A stretch of DNA of 16,596 nt from Chromatiales bacterium (lineage in GTDB: Bacteria > Pseudomonadota > Gammaproteobacteria > Chromatiales > Chromatiaceae), in contig JAHEIA010000002.1 of the NCBI GenBank assembly GCA_024639625.1, positions 1 to 16,596 on the forward strand, read 5' to 3'. A program made the position numbers and the translations under genes. Positions within the stretch are counted from its first letter, which is position 1. Every line of letters starts with the position of its first letter. Positions 1 through 6,504 of this stretch are shown piece by piece. Under the pieces are notes generated by a model. The model saw only the letters and a program-made list of their open reading frames with translations, searched no databases and had not been told where the DNA came from.

Positions 1-324
1 CGGCGTGGCGTTCTCGATCGTATTGATGTAGCTCTGCCAGCTGTCGGCATCGCCGTCGAGGCCAGGAACCAGTTTCACAATGCCGAAGCGTAACGCACCC
101 GACGCGATGTCGTCCTGCGTCAGCAGCACAGGGGTACCGTTCTCGTTGGTGACGACGAAGGTCACCACTGGGGGGCTAGCGATCTTGACAGCGCTGATGG
201 TCAGGTCGAGGACTTCGCTCTCGGACGGCAGTGGGTATGGCAATTCCGGAGGGGTCTCGCCGCTACAACTGGTAGGGCTACCTGGGATGGTGATGCAGAG
301 GCTAAATAAGAGTTCGGTTAACAA
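1..324 (-). CDS. OmcA/MtrC-family multiheme c-type cytochrome, N-terminal fragment (runs off left edge)
   Basis: Only the first 108 codons are in the window; no heme motif has been reached yet. The visible part has a short hydrophobic N-terminus, a Cys at residue 20 that could be a lipid-attachment site, a Pro/Glu-rich spacer, then a beta-sandwich opening with IASPPVVTFVVTNENGTPV, LRFGIVKLVPG and WQSYINTIENATP. These phrases are typical of the first domain of OmcA/MtrC decaheme cytochromes, which carry electrons across or outside the outer membrane to metals or other acceptors. The TTG start is chosen because a strong AGGAGGA lies six bases upstream. An in-frame ATG at 384 would add 20 residues including several Arg/Lys, giving a more normal signal-peptide n-region, but it lacks a ribosome binding site. 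The family call is fairly firm; heme number and export route cannot be seen. Confidence 0.75.
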   Translation of the reverse strand, partial: MLTELLFSLCITIPGSPTSCSGETPPELPYPLPSESEVLDLTISAVKIASPPVVTFVVTNENGTPVLLTQDDIASGALRFGIVKLVPGLDGDADSWQSYINTIENATP

Positions 325-330
325 AGCCTT

Positions 331-337
331 TCCTCCT
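331..337 (-). promoter_or_regulatory. Shine-Dalgarno site for the OmcA/MtrC-like gene
   Basis: The minus strand reads AGGAGGA with a six-base spacer before TTG at 324-322. It is close to the ideal anti-SD complement and is the main reason to accept a TTG start. Confidence 0.6.
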
Positions 338-885
338 CGTCCGCCAGGCGAAAATAGCCGCCTTGTTGGAGGGCGCCCGAACATCGGACGTCGCACATTG
401 ATGGAATATATCCAGTCAGCGGGCTTAGCTCGCTCGCTACCACTCGCTGCCTGTTGCTCGCCAGGGGAACGTCGCCAATCTGCCCGCGCTGGTTACCAGC
501 CTAAAGAATTTCCGGCGAAAATCGCTCGGCCCGAGCCTGGTCTCCCGCGAAGCGAAAAATTCACAAGAAGACCGCAGTACAAATTTCTCTGCAACAGCCG
601 CAAAATTCAAAGATAACGTTAAGCGATGCACCACCATCGCGCCTATGCAGGCACCTGACTGTGGGTTGTACCCCGCTTTCTCAGGCGGGTGCTTCACTCC
701 CGTACGCCTACGTTTACCCGCGCCCTTCCGGATTGTCAAGCAAACATGATCTTAAGAGTCGTTGATTCTGTCTGTACGCAACAGGACATCCAATTTCCTT
801 GCGCAAAAAACCTGTAAAAACCTTCAACACACCCTCCGCCCCGCATCCCCCCAGGCCGCCTACTCTGCTCGTGGGATAATCTTCC

Positions 886-916
886 ACCTGCTGTTGCCGA
901 GGATCGCGCAGCAGGT
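886..916. repeat. Inverted repeat, 8-bp perfect arms
   Basis: ACCTGCTG (886-893) and CAGCAGGT (909-916) are exact reverse complements separated by 15 bases. On the plus strand the second arm is followed by TTTC. The T tract is too short for a confident terminator and no plus-strand gene ends nearby. It may be a REP-like palindrome or a protein-binding site. Confidence 0.4.
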
Positions 917-1496
917 TTTCAACGCGCTTTGTGCGCGCGCGTCTCTGGCTGCGGGATCCGCGATCTTTCCGCCGTTACCGCCGTACGCGGCCGCCTGCCT
1001 GGGCAATCCGCCTGGGGCATCGCGCTTCCGTGGCGGTAAGCGGTTGTTTACACGAAAAGCTGAAACCGGCAGGCGGCCGTCGGTTCAACCAAACCGAGCA
1101 ATCTAATCTGGGCTCGGGATCGAGGGCGGACGAGTAGCATCGATTTCTGGCGCGTGTTGTCGGATCGTCGGCAACCGAGGGGCAATTGCTCTGACGCGAA
1201 CAGAGGACTTGGTCCCATGCACCGCATGAGGGGATCGGAGGCAGGATTAGTGGGCCCTGCGTTCGCACGACGATGATCACTAGGTTTTGGCAGCGGCGAT
1301 CGGTGGTTCAAGCGGCAACGGATCGACCGCCAGCTGTGCAAATCCTTGGCTTCAAGGTAGGGGAGACAGCTGAGGTCGTTAGCCCGGGTCTGCCGATGAA
1401 GCACTTTCGCAAGCTGCATGCGTCGACCAGGAGCCAAGCTATGTGCAGGCGGTTCCAAGTCCTGCAGGTGGTAAAGCGGCGCGTGAACGGTTGGTG

Positions 1497-2228
1497 CTAA
1501 CTGCCAAACACCCAGCGCAGCGCAAAGGGCAGCGCGAACGCGGAAACCAAAGCCGTCAGCCCCATGGCTAGCGCAGAAAATGCACCCGCGAGGTCGCTGA
1601 TCTGAAACGCCCTCGCGGTGCCGATACCGTGCGAGTTCACGCCAAGCGCAAGACCTCGAACGCGGTCGTCTCGAACCCGAACCGCCGCCAATACGGCAGT
1701 ACCGATGACCGCGCCGAGCACGCCGGTGAGTACGACCAGCGCGGCGCTCAGTGAGGGCGAGCCGCCCGCCTTTTCCGCGATTCCCATCGCCACTGGCGCG
1801 GTCACCGACTTGGGTGCCAAAGAAATCAGGGTTTGTTTCGATGCACCAAGCCATTGTGCGATCAGGACGGCACTCGTTGTGGAAACGATGGCAGCGATAA
1901 TGATGGTCAACAGGATTGGAAGCCACAGCCTGTGTATGAGATGCAGATTTCGGTACAAAGGTATGGCGAGAGCCACTGTAGCGGGTCCCAGCATGAAGTG
2001 CACAAACTGCGCGCCGGCAAAATAGGTCTGGTAGTCCGTTTCCGTTACACGGAGGATGACCACCAGAACGATGATCGACGAGAGCACCGGATTGAACAGG
2101 GCCTTCCGTCCGCTGCGTTGAAAGATCCAGTCCGCAAGCACATACGCTGCCACTGTGAGCGTCAGGTGCAACAGCGGGCTGGCGGAAAGGTAGACCCAGA
2201 TGTCGCCGAGGGCAAGATCCAGCTCCAT
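1497..2228 (-). CDS. lrgB: LrgB/YohK-family integral membrane protein
   Basis: This 243-residue hydrophobic protein has about six to seven membrane segments and the two signatures of the LrgB/CidB family: SLAPKSVTAPVA at residues 136-147 and LGVNSHGIGTARAF at 195-208. The length is typical for the family. LrgB acts in the inner membrane together with LrgA; proposed roles are holin/antiholin-like control of murein hydrolase export and uptake or release of small acids such as pyruvate (glycolate in plant homologues). It starts three bases after the stop of the lrgA-type gene, so the two are almost certainly translated from one mRNA. The ribosome binding site is weak, consistent with translational coupling. 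The family call is firm; the substrate cannot be read from sequence. Confidence 0.93.
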   Translation of the reverse strand: MELDLALGDIWVYLSASPLLHLTLTVAAYVLADWIFQRSGRKALFNPVLSSIIVLVVILRVTETDYQTYFAGAQFVHFMLGPATVALAIPLYRNLHLIHRLWLPILLTIIIAAIVSTTSAVLIAQWLGASKQTLISLAPKSVTAPVAMGIAEKAGGSPSLSAALVVLTGVLGAVIGTAVLAAVRVRDDRVRGLALGVNSHGIGTARAFQISDLAGAFSALAMGLTALVSAFALPFALRWVFGS

Positions 2229-2231
2229 GGC

Positions 2232-2594
2232 TCAGTGTTCCCCTCGTCGACGCTCGACCCACCGGATGAGTGCCGTCATCAGTACCCCCGTCACTGCGAT
2301 GGTCACCACCGTGCTGAGCACCAGGGCCAGCGAAATTGCCAACCACTCCTCGCGCAGCATGGCGATATGCAGCATCACACCGACACCCGCAGGCACGAAC
2401 AGCAATGACAAATGAGCGAGCAGACCATCCACCACCCGCCCAAGTCCCTCGGGAATGCCTCCGCGCAGCCCAAGACCGAAAAACAAGAGAACCAGGCCCA
2501 CCACCGGACCGGGTATGGGTTGACTGCTCCAGACGACAAGCACCTCCCCGAGGAGCTGGCACAGCAGCAGGAGAGCAATAAACTTCAGGGGCAT
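2232..2594 (-). CDS. lrgA: CidA/LrgA (YohJ-like) family membrane protein
   Basis: The protein has 120 residues and four predicted membrane helices. It carries the family's IPGPVVGLVLL segment at residues 27-37 and the FVPAGVGVM segment at 66-74, and ends in a basic tail (RWVERRR), as LrgA/CidA proteins do. It is the small partner of the LrgB protein encoded directly downstream. An AGGGA ribosome binding site lies about eight bases before the ATG. A small palindrome (GCTAC-N5-GTAGC, 2632-2646) sits 38 bases upstream of the start and could be an operator or leader hairpin. No LysR- or LytTR-type regulator gene is visible beside it. Confidence 0.92.
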   Translation of the reverse strand: MPLKFIALLLLCQLLGEVLVVWSSQPIPGPVVGLVLLFFGLGLRGGIPEGLGRVVDGLLAHLSLLFVPAGVGVMLHIAMLREEWLAISLALVLSTVVTIAVTGVLMTALIRWVERRRGEH

Positions 2595-3016
2595 ACACGG
2601 AGATCCCTGTCGGAGGAGAATAGGAAATCATGCTACACGAAGTAGCGAATACGACGGAAGGACAGCGGTCGATGACGCGAGACAAACGACCTGCGCAGCG
2701 CAACCCACGATACTCCGGGAGGCAGGCCTCTTCAGCAATTCAATGGGTTGGACCCACCTCAGCGTGGTGGGCCATTATGTCTAGCTCTGGGGATAATGTG
2801 CGAATCGTGTGCGCTCCAGTGCGGCAAGGAAGAGGTTCCTTCGACTCGAGCCGTGCTCTGCGCAGTGGAGCTGATTTTTCTGTATCTCACGGGAGTCGCA
2901 AGCGTCTTGTACGCCGCTCTTGTGCGAAAAAGGAATAAGGTCTTGGCGGCCCCGACGTTTGCAGACGCTACAGAGGGGGCCGCGGCTACAATGCGAACGA
3001 CACCAACGATCGGCGA
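2595..3016. other. Intergenic region upstream of lrgA
   Basis: These 422 bases lie between the lrgA start and the end of the FHA-cyclase gene, so they should contain the lrgAB promoter on the minus strand. No clear -35/-10 pair was found. There are two palindromes: GCTAC-N5-GTAGC at 2632-2646 and a larger bulged stem at 2742-2776. A weak candidate small membrane-protein frame (2796-3041, plus) is listed separately. Confidence 0.5.
2742..2776. repeat. Bulged inverted repeat, REP-like
   Basis: AATGG (2742-2746) and CCCACC (2753-2758) can pair with GGTGGG (2766-2771) and CCATT (2772-2776). That gives 11 paired bases with a six-base bulge (2747-2752) and a seven-base loop. There is no following T tract on either strand, so it is not a canonical terminator. 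Size and shape resemble REP-type extragenic palindromes; no second copy is seen in the window. Confidence 0.45.
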
Positions 3017-3041
3017 TCAGGGCGGGTCCGCGGGTTGCTGA
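2796..3041 (+). CDS. Possible small Cys-rich single-pass membrane protein (doubtful)
   Basis: From the ATG at 2796 the frame gives 81 residues. A Cys cluster (CESCALQC) near the N-terminus is followed by a hydrophobic stretch of about 20 residues containing AVELIFLYLTGVASVLYAAL and a basic stop-transfer RKRNK, which is the layout of a small anchored protein. Against it: the ribosome binding site is poor (GGGG only three bases from the ATG), codon third positions are less GC-rich than in neighbouring genes, the C-terminal third is low complexity, and the last 25 bases overlap the convergent FHA-cyclase gene. I do not recognise the family. Confidence 0.2.
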   Translation: MCESCALQCGKEEVPSTRAVLCAVELIFLYLTGVASVLYAALVRKRNKVLAAPTFADATEGAAATMRTTPTIGDQGGSAGC

Positions 3042-3937
3042 AGGGGAGTCGGGGAAAGCGGCGTGAAGAGCGTGTGCATGCCCTCGAATCCAGGTACCGA
3101 GAAGGCCCCGGTTGGCTCGAGCTCCATCAGCGCCGACAAGCGCCGGGCCGCGGCCTCTGTCAGGCTGATCTTGCGGCCGGTAATCGACGCAGTTTTCTCG
3201 ACCTTGAAAACGAAGTTCAGGTCCCTGCCGACGAGCTTCTCCAGACCGCTGCTGATCCCGCCCCCGACACTGATCATGCCGTAGTGGCAGACGATCCGGA
3301 ACGCCAGTCCTGATTCCGATTCCAGTCTGCCGAAACGTCGCAGGACGTGAGCGATGCGCGTTTCCATGGCCGGGGTGTCGAGCCAAAAGGCCAGCAGCCC
3401 GTCGCCCAGGTATTCGTTGACCAGGCCACCACTGGTCTTAACGATTGCCTCGCACTCGCCGACCCAGCGGCGCAGCTTGGCGCTCCACTCTGCGTGGGGC
3501 AGCTCCTGGATGAGGCGAGTGGACTGTACGACGTCGGCAATCATTAGCCAGCAACGTTTGCGGACGATGGCAATCTCGGTCTGAGCGGCTACTGTGAGGT
3601 CCGCGGCGTAGCCGGGATCCATGCTCGGGTGGTGAAAAACGAGCAGGGCATCGCCGATCCGGATCTCGTCGCCGTCTTTCAAGGGCATCGGCCTCGCGAT
3701 GCGCTGGCCGTTTACATAGGTGCCGTTGGTGCTCCCGAGATCGATCACCAGCCAGTGCCCTTCCACTTCGTCGAGCTCCAGCAGCGTGTGCTCCCGGGAA
3801 ACCTTGGCGTCGTCCAAAACATGTCGGCAGCGCGACGAGCGACCGATGTTGAACGGGCTCGTCAGCGCAAGCTGTTGGCCGTCCGCGCACGACAACCAGG
3901 CCGGTTCCGAGGGACTGTCCGGTGTCCCTAAGCCCAT
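3017..3937 (-). CDS. FHA domain - class III nucleotide cyclase-like fusion protein
   Basis: The protein has 306 residues and no signal or membrane segment. Residues 22-101 form an FHA phosphothreonine-binding domain with GRSSRCRH, SREH (47-50) and the STNGTYVNG loop (69-77). Residues 125-292 form a class III adenylate/guanylate cyclase fold: the first metal Asp is D135 (IADVVQST), the second D179 (NEYLGDGLLAFW), and the transition-state Asn is N241. Three positions depart from typical adenylate cyclases: the adenine-specifying Lys is E175 (Glu as in guanylate cyclases), the partner Asp/Cys position is K234, and the catalytic Arg is K245. It may therefore make an unusual cyclic nucleotide, work weakly, or only bind nucleotide. 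The upstream Ser/Thr kinase is the obvious source of a phosphothreonine ligand. The gap to the kinase gene is 214 bases, so a separate promoter is possible. Confidence 0.88.
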   Translation of the reverse strand: MGLGTPDSPSEPAWLSCADGQQLALTSPFNIGRSSRCRHVLDDAKVSREHTLLELDEVEGHWLVIDLGSTNGTYVNGQRIARPMPLKDGDEIRIGDALLVFHHPSMDPGYAADLTVAAQTEIAIVRKRCWLMIADVVQSTRLIQELPHAEWSAKLRRWVGECEAIVKTSGGLVNEYLGDGLLAFWLDTPAMETRIAHVLRRFGRLESESGLAFRIVCHYGMISVGGGISSGLEKLVGRDLNFVFKVEKTASITGRKISLTEAAARRLSALMELEPTGAFSVPGFEGMHTLFTPLSPTPLQQPADPP

Positions 3938-4151
3938 ATACCCAGCCCGTGGTGAGATCCGTAATAGGGTGCCGGCCAGAGGACCAAATATCGATCCTGA
4001 CGCCCCGCACGCACCATCCGCCCCACGCGGGTCTTGCGGCAGGCAATCCTCGACGGTTGCCCTTTGCGGAACCGGCGCGGTTTGTCCCTGTTCTCGATGG
4101 TGGTCGCGGCGTGGGTCCCGATCGACTCGCTCACGCTCGAGCAGGGCCCGA

Positions 4152-5510
4152 TCAACTGCGTACTTCGCGCAGGAACGCCTGGCGCTCCGCCGGGTTGGCT
4201 ATCCTTTCCGCCAACTCGGCATGCAGTTCATCGAGCCGGTAGGTGCGCCGAGCATGGTGTGTGACCAGTTGGCGGGCGATGGGGCCCAGGTGACCGGCCA
4301 GGACTCGGCTCAGGCGCGCCATCTGGTCGGGTGTCAGGGTGTCCGCAAGCGTCATGTGAGCCCCGCCCCCCAGGCCGCCGGTGGAGCCTACTCCGGGGCA
4401 ACTGCCGGTGGCCAGGCAATGTTTCGCGCGGCTGATGAAGCGATCCCGCTCGCTGGGATCATCGATGTGGCGCGCCAGCGATTCGACTAGTTCCATCGGC
4501 GAATGGCTGGCGGCGAAGAACTTTCTGATCAGAAACCCGGCCACCGGACCCGTATAGGTGGCCAGCTCGAGTTCCAGCTTGTGCAACAGCTCGTCTGTCC
4601 ACACGGACATCTCGGCCCGCTCGGTGGCTGCAGGGTGCAGCACCGCGACGCTTGCGGCGAGCGTTTCCATCGCCGTCTGCTCGGAATCGGCAGGCTCCGG
4701 CACCCTCTCCAGCTCGACGAGAAAATCCCTGGCACTGGCAAACCGCCGTCTCGGGTCCTGGGCCAGCGCCCGCTGCAGGATTGCTCGTAACTCTTGCGGG
4801 AGCTGGCTCCCGCGCTCGCTCTGCAACGCGTGGTCCAGAAAGCTGGCCACAGGCTGCGTCAGAACTTGCTGGGGCAGAGGCTTCTGACCCGTTACGAGTT
4901 CGAGCAGCAGCATCCCGCTGCTGTAGATATCCGCCCGCTGGTCTACCGGCTCGCCGCGCAGCCCTTCCGGGCACATGTAGACCGGGGTGCCAAATAAGTG
5001 GCCGGTGACCGTCAGCTCCGAGTGATCGATTCTGGCTACCCCAAAGTCCGCCACCTTGACCCCTCCGGTCTGCAGCAGGATGACGTTTCCCGGTTTGATG
5101 TCCCGGTGTATAACGCCGTGACTGTGCGCCGCCTCCAGGGCCTTGAGGACCTGGACGATCATGTAGATCGATTCGGCCTGAGAGAACTCGTGTCCCTGGG
5201 CGAGAAAGGATTTGAGCTCCCTTCCCTCCACCAGTTCCATGACGATGAAGTCCAGCCCCCGGTCGGTGCCTAGATCAAACACGGTCACGATGTTCGGGTG
5301 GAAGCAACGGGCCGCCGCTTTGGCCTCCCGGCGAAAGCGCAACTGCATCGCGTCCGCGCCTTCGTTCTGGCGAAGGTGGGGATGCATGACCTTGATTGCC
5401 ACCGGACGCTCGATATCCGGGTCGACGCCCTTGTACACCACCCCCATGGCCCCCTGCCCCAGCACGGACTGGATGCGATACTTGCCCAGCGTCTTCGGCA
5501 TGTCGGTCAT
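4152..5510 (-). CDS. Soluble PknB-type Ser/Thr protein kinase with duplicated C-terminal module
   Basis: The protein has 452 residues with no membrane helix. The kinase domain spans about 11-265: Gly-rich loop GQGAMG (18-23), VAIK with K40, helix-C E62, HRDIKPGN (135-142) with catalytic D137, DFG (155-157), and GTPVYMCPE (174-182), where Cys replaces the usual Ala of the APE motif. All catalytic residues are present, so it should be active. The C-terminal half carries two copies of a module of about 50 residues (about 309-359 and 398-448). Both read as an L-x-LA-x-Y/H-x-GP-x-A core, then L-x-x-LA-x-x-I-x-(D/N)P-x-ER-x-x-F. Similar modules occur at the ends of some bacterial kinases; their role is unknown to me. 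The gene begins 37 bases after the heme-sensor gene and precedes the FHA-cyclase, a likely substrate or reader. MPKTLGKY (second ATG) is an alternative start. Confidence 0.93.
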   Translation of the reverse strand: MTDMPKTLGKYRIQSVLGQGAMGVVYKGVDPDIERPVAIKVMHPHLRQNEGADAMQLRFRREAKAAARCFHPNIVTVFDLGTDRGLDFIVMELVEGRELKSFLAQGHEFSQAESIYMIVQVLKALEAAHSHGVIHRDIKPGNVILLQTGGVKVADFGVARIDHSELTVTGHLFGTPVYMCPEGLRGEPVDQRADIYSSGMLLLELVTGQKPLPQQVLTQPVASFLDHALQSERGSQLPQELRAILQRALAQDPRRRFASARDFLVELERVPEPADSEQTAMETLAASVAVLHPAATERAEMSVWTDELLHKLELELATYTGPVAGFLIRKFFAASHSPMELVESLARHIDDPSERDRFISRAKHCLATGSCPGVGSTGGLGGGAHMTLADTLTPDQMARLSRVLAGHLGPIARQLVTHHARRTYRLDELHAELAERIANPAERQAFLREVRS

Positions 5511-5547
5511 GGCGGCCCCATCGGCTCCTTGGTTGTCGCGGATCGTG

Positions 5548-6459
5548 TCATGGGCGGTCGTGCCGTGACGGCAGATTTGCGTCGACGGATTCGTTCAGCA
5601 TGGTGACCGCGTTGGTCAGACTGCGGTACATGCGATTGAATGACTGGCCGAGAACGGCGATCTCGCCCTTGCCCTTCACCTCCAGTTCCGGAACGTCCAA
5701 GGCTCCCATACTGATCTCGTTGGCTTTGTGTGCCATGTTCTTGATCGGCTTGATCACAATGTAGTGCAGCATGAGGTTCAACAGGATCGCTACCAGCAGG
5801 AAGATCCCGACCAGCACGCCAAGAAAGATGGTGAAGGTCTCATGCGCCCGGTTCATCGGAACACTCATGGGAACCGACACGATCTGTGCGCCGACGACCT
5901 CGTTCAGTTTCCACCCGAAACCATTCGCCGTGCCATAGGTATCGATCATGGTTTGGGGGGCTTCCGCCGGTGTACTGTGGCAGCCGAGGCACTTCGGGTC
6001 GGAGATCTTGATCGGCCGACTCAGGTAGAGGGAGGGGCCGGTCGGGGTATCTCTCGTGCCGATCAGCTCAGTTTGGTCCTCGTGGTTGCGAAACCAATTG
6101 ACGATGTCCGCTTCCCAGTCGACCGCGCGATCCACCGGATTGGTCGGGTTCAGGGTCGCTTCCCGGTAACTGTAATCCGGGTACTCTTTCTGCAATTGAT
6201 CGACGTAGCGGTGCGCGGCATAGGCGGGTACCGTTTGTGGCAGGAACTGGCGCTTCTGCTGCAGCGCCAGCAGCGGGCGCACCTCTTGGATGGTGTAGCC
6301 GCGCACCGCAATCGCGCTTTGCAGCATCATGCGGGCGCTGTCGAGCACCTCCTGCCGTGCATTCTCCTCCAGAAACTCCTGGGTGGACCAAGCTGCCAGG
6401 CCGATGCCGCCCAAGGTCGCCAGGCCGAGCACTAGATTGAATGTAAGACGTAAGCTCAT
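5548..6459 (-). CDS. Membrane sensor with periplasmic heme-c (Tll0287-like) domain and HAMP, no output domain
   Basis: The protein has 303 residues. TM1 is at about 5-25 and TM2 at about 209-233; between them is a periplasmic domain of about 180 residues containing CLGCH (157-161), a covalent c-type heme site. The sequence around it (DTPTGPSLYLSRPI before, GTANGFGWKLNEVVGAQIVSVPM after) matches the Tll0287-like (DUF3365) heme domain found in periplasmic sensors. Residues 234-290 form a HAMP linker (IKPIKNMAHKANEISMG ... VLGQSFNRM) and the chain stops soon after. With no kinase, cyclase or methyl-accepting domain attached, the signal is probably passed to a separate partner, most simply the Ser/Thr kinase encoded 37 bases downstream. 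The family is known to bind heme; whether this one senses redox state, NO or another ligand is unknown. Confidence 0.9.
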   Translation of the reverse strand: MSLRLTFNLVLGLATLGGIGLAAWSTQEFLEENARQEVLDSARMMLQSAIAVRGYTIQEVRPLLALQQKRQFLPQTVPAYAAHRYVDQLQKEYPDYSYREATLNPTNPVDRAVDWEADIVNWFRNHEDQTELIGTRDTPTGPSLYLSRPIKISDPKCLGCHSTPAEAPQTMIDTYGTANGFGWKLNEVVGAQIVSVPMSVPMNRAHETFTIFLGVLVGIFLLVAILLNLMLHYIVIKPIKNMAHKANEISMGALDVPELEVKGKGEIAVLGQSFNRMYRSLTNAVTMLNESVDANLPSRHDRP

Positions 6460-6504
6460 AATTCCGTTCTCATCCCACAGCGGGTCGCATCGCGCACGCC
6501 GCTC

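Larger units (their letters stand above)
325..1496. other. Gene-poor region of about 1.2 kb
   Basis: No open frame here has recognisable domains or convincing ribosome binding sites. Frames at 437-739 (minus), 762-1106 (plus) and 1273-1500 (plus) translate to low-complexity, Arg/Ser-rich strings that I do not recognise. Visible structure consists of a perfect 8-bp inverted repeat at 886-916 and a CCCGC/GCGGG stem at 672-689. The left end must hold the promoter and leader of the OmcA/MtrC-like gene; a c-di-GMP/cGAMP (GEMM) riboswitch, which controls such genes in some bacteria, was looked for and not found. The region could contain decayed genes or repeats. Confidence 0.5.

Noticed and set aside
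437..739. 100-codon minus-strand frame upstream of the OmcA/MtrC-like gene
   Set aside because: No domain, no good ribosome binding site, and a mixed codon pattern. It may be a repeat-derived sequence and is left within the gene-poor region.
762..1137. Plus-strand frames of 114 and 68 codons
   Set aside because: Two overlapping frames with low-complexity Ala/Arg content and no family resemblance.
1048..2703. 551-codon open frame on the minus strand
   Set aside because: Most of it lies in another frame over lrgA and lrgB, which are clear family members. The translation is Arg/His/Ser-rich with no domain; it is a high-GC shadow.
3928..4155. 75-codon minus-strand frame between kinase and FHA-cyclase genes
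   Set aside because: No ribosome binding site or recognisable content; it overlaps both neighbours' ends by a few bases by chance.
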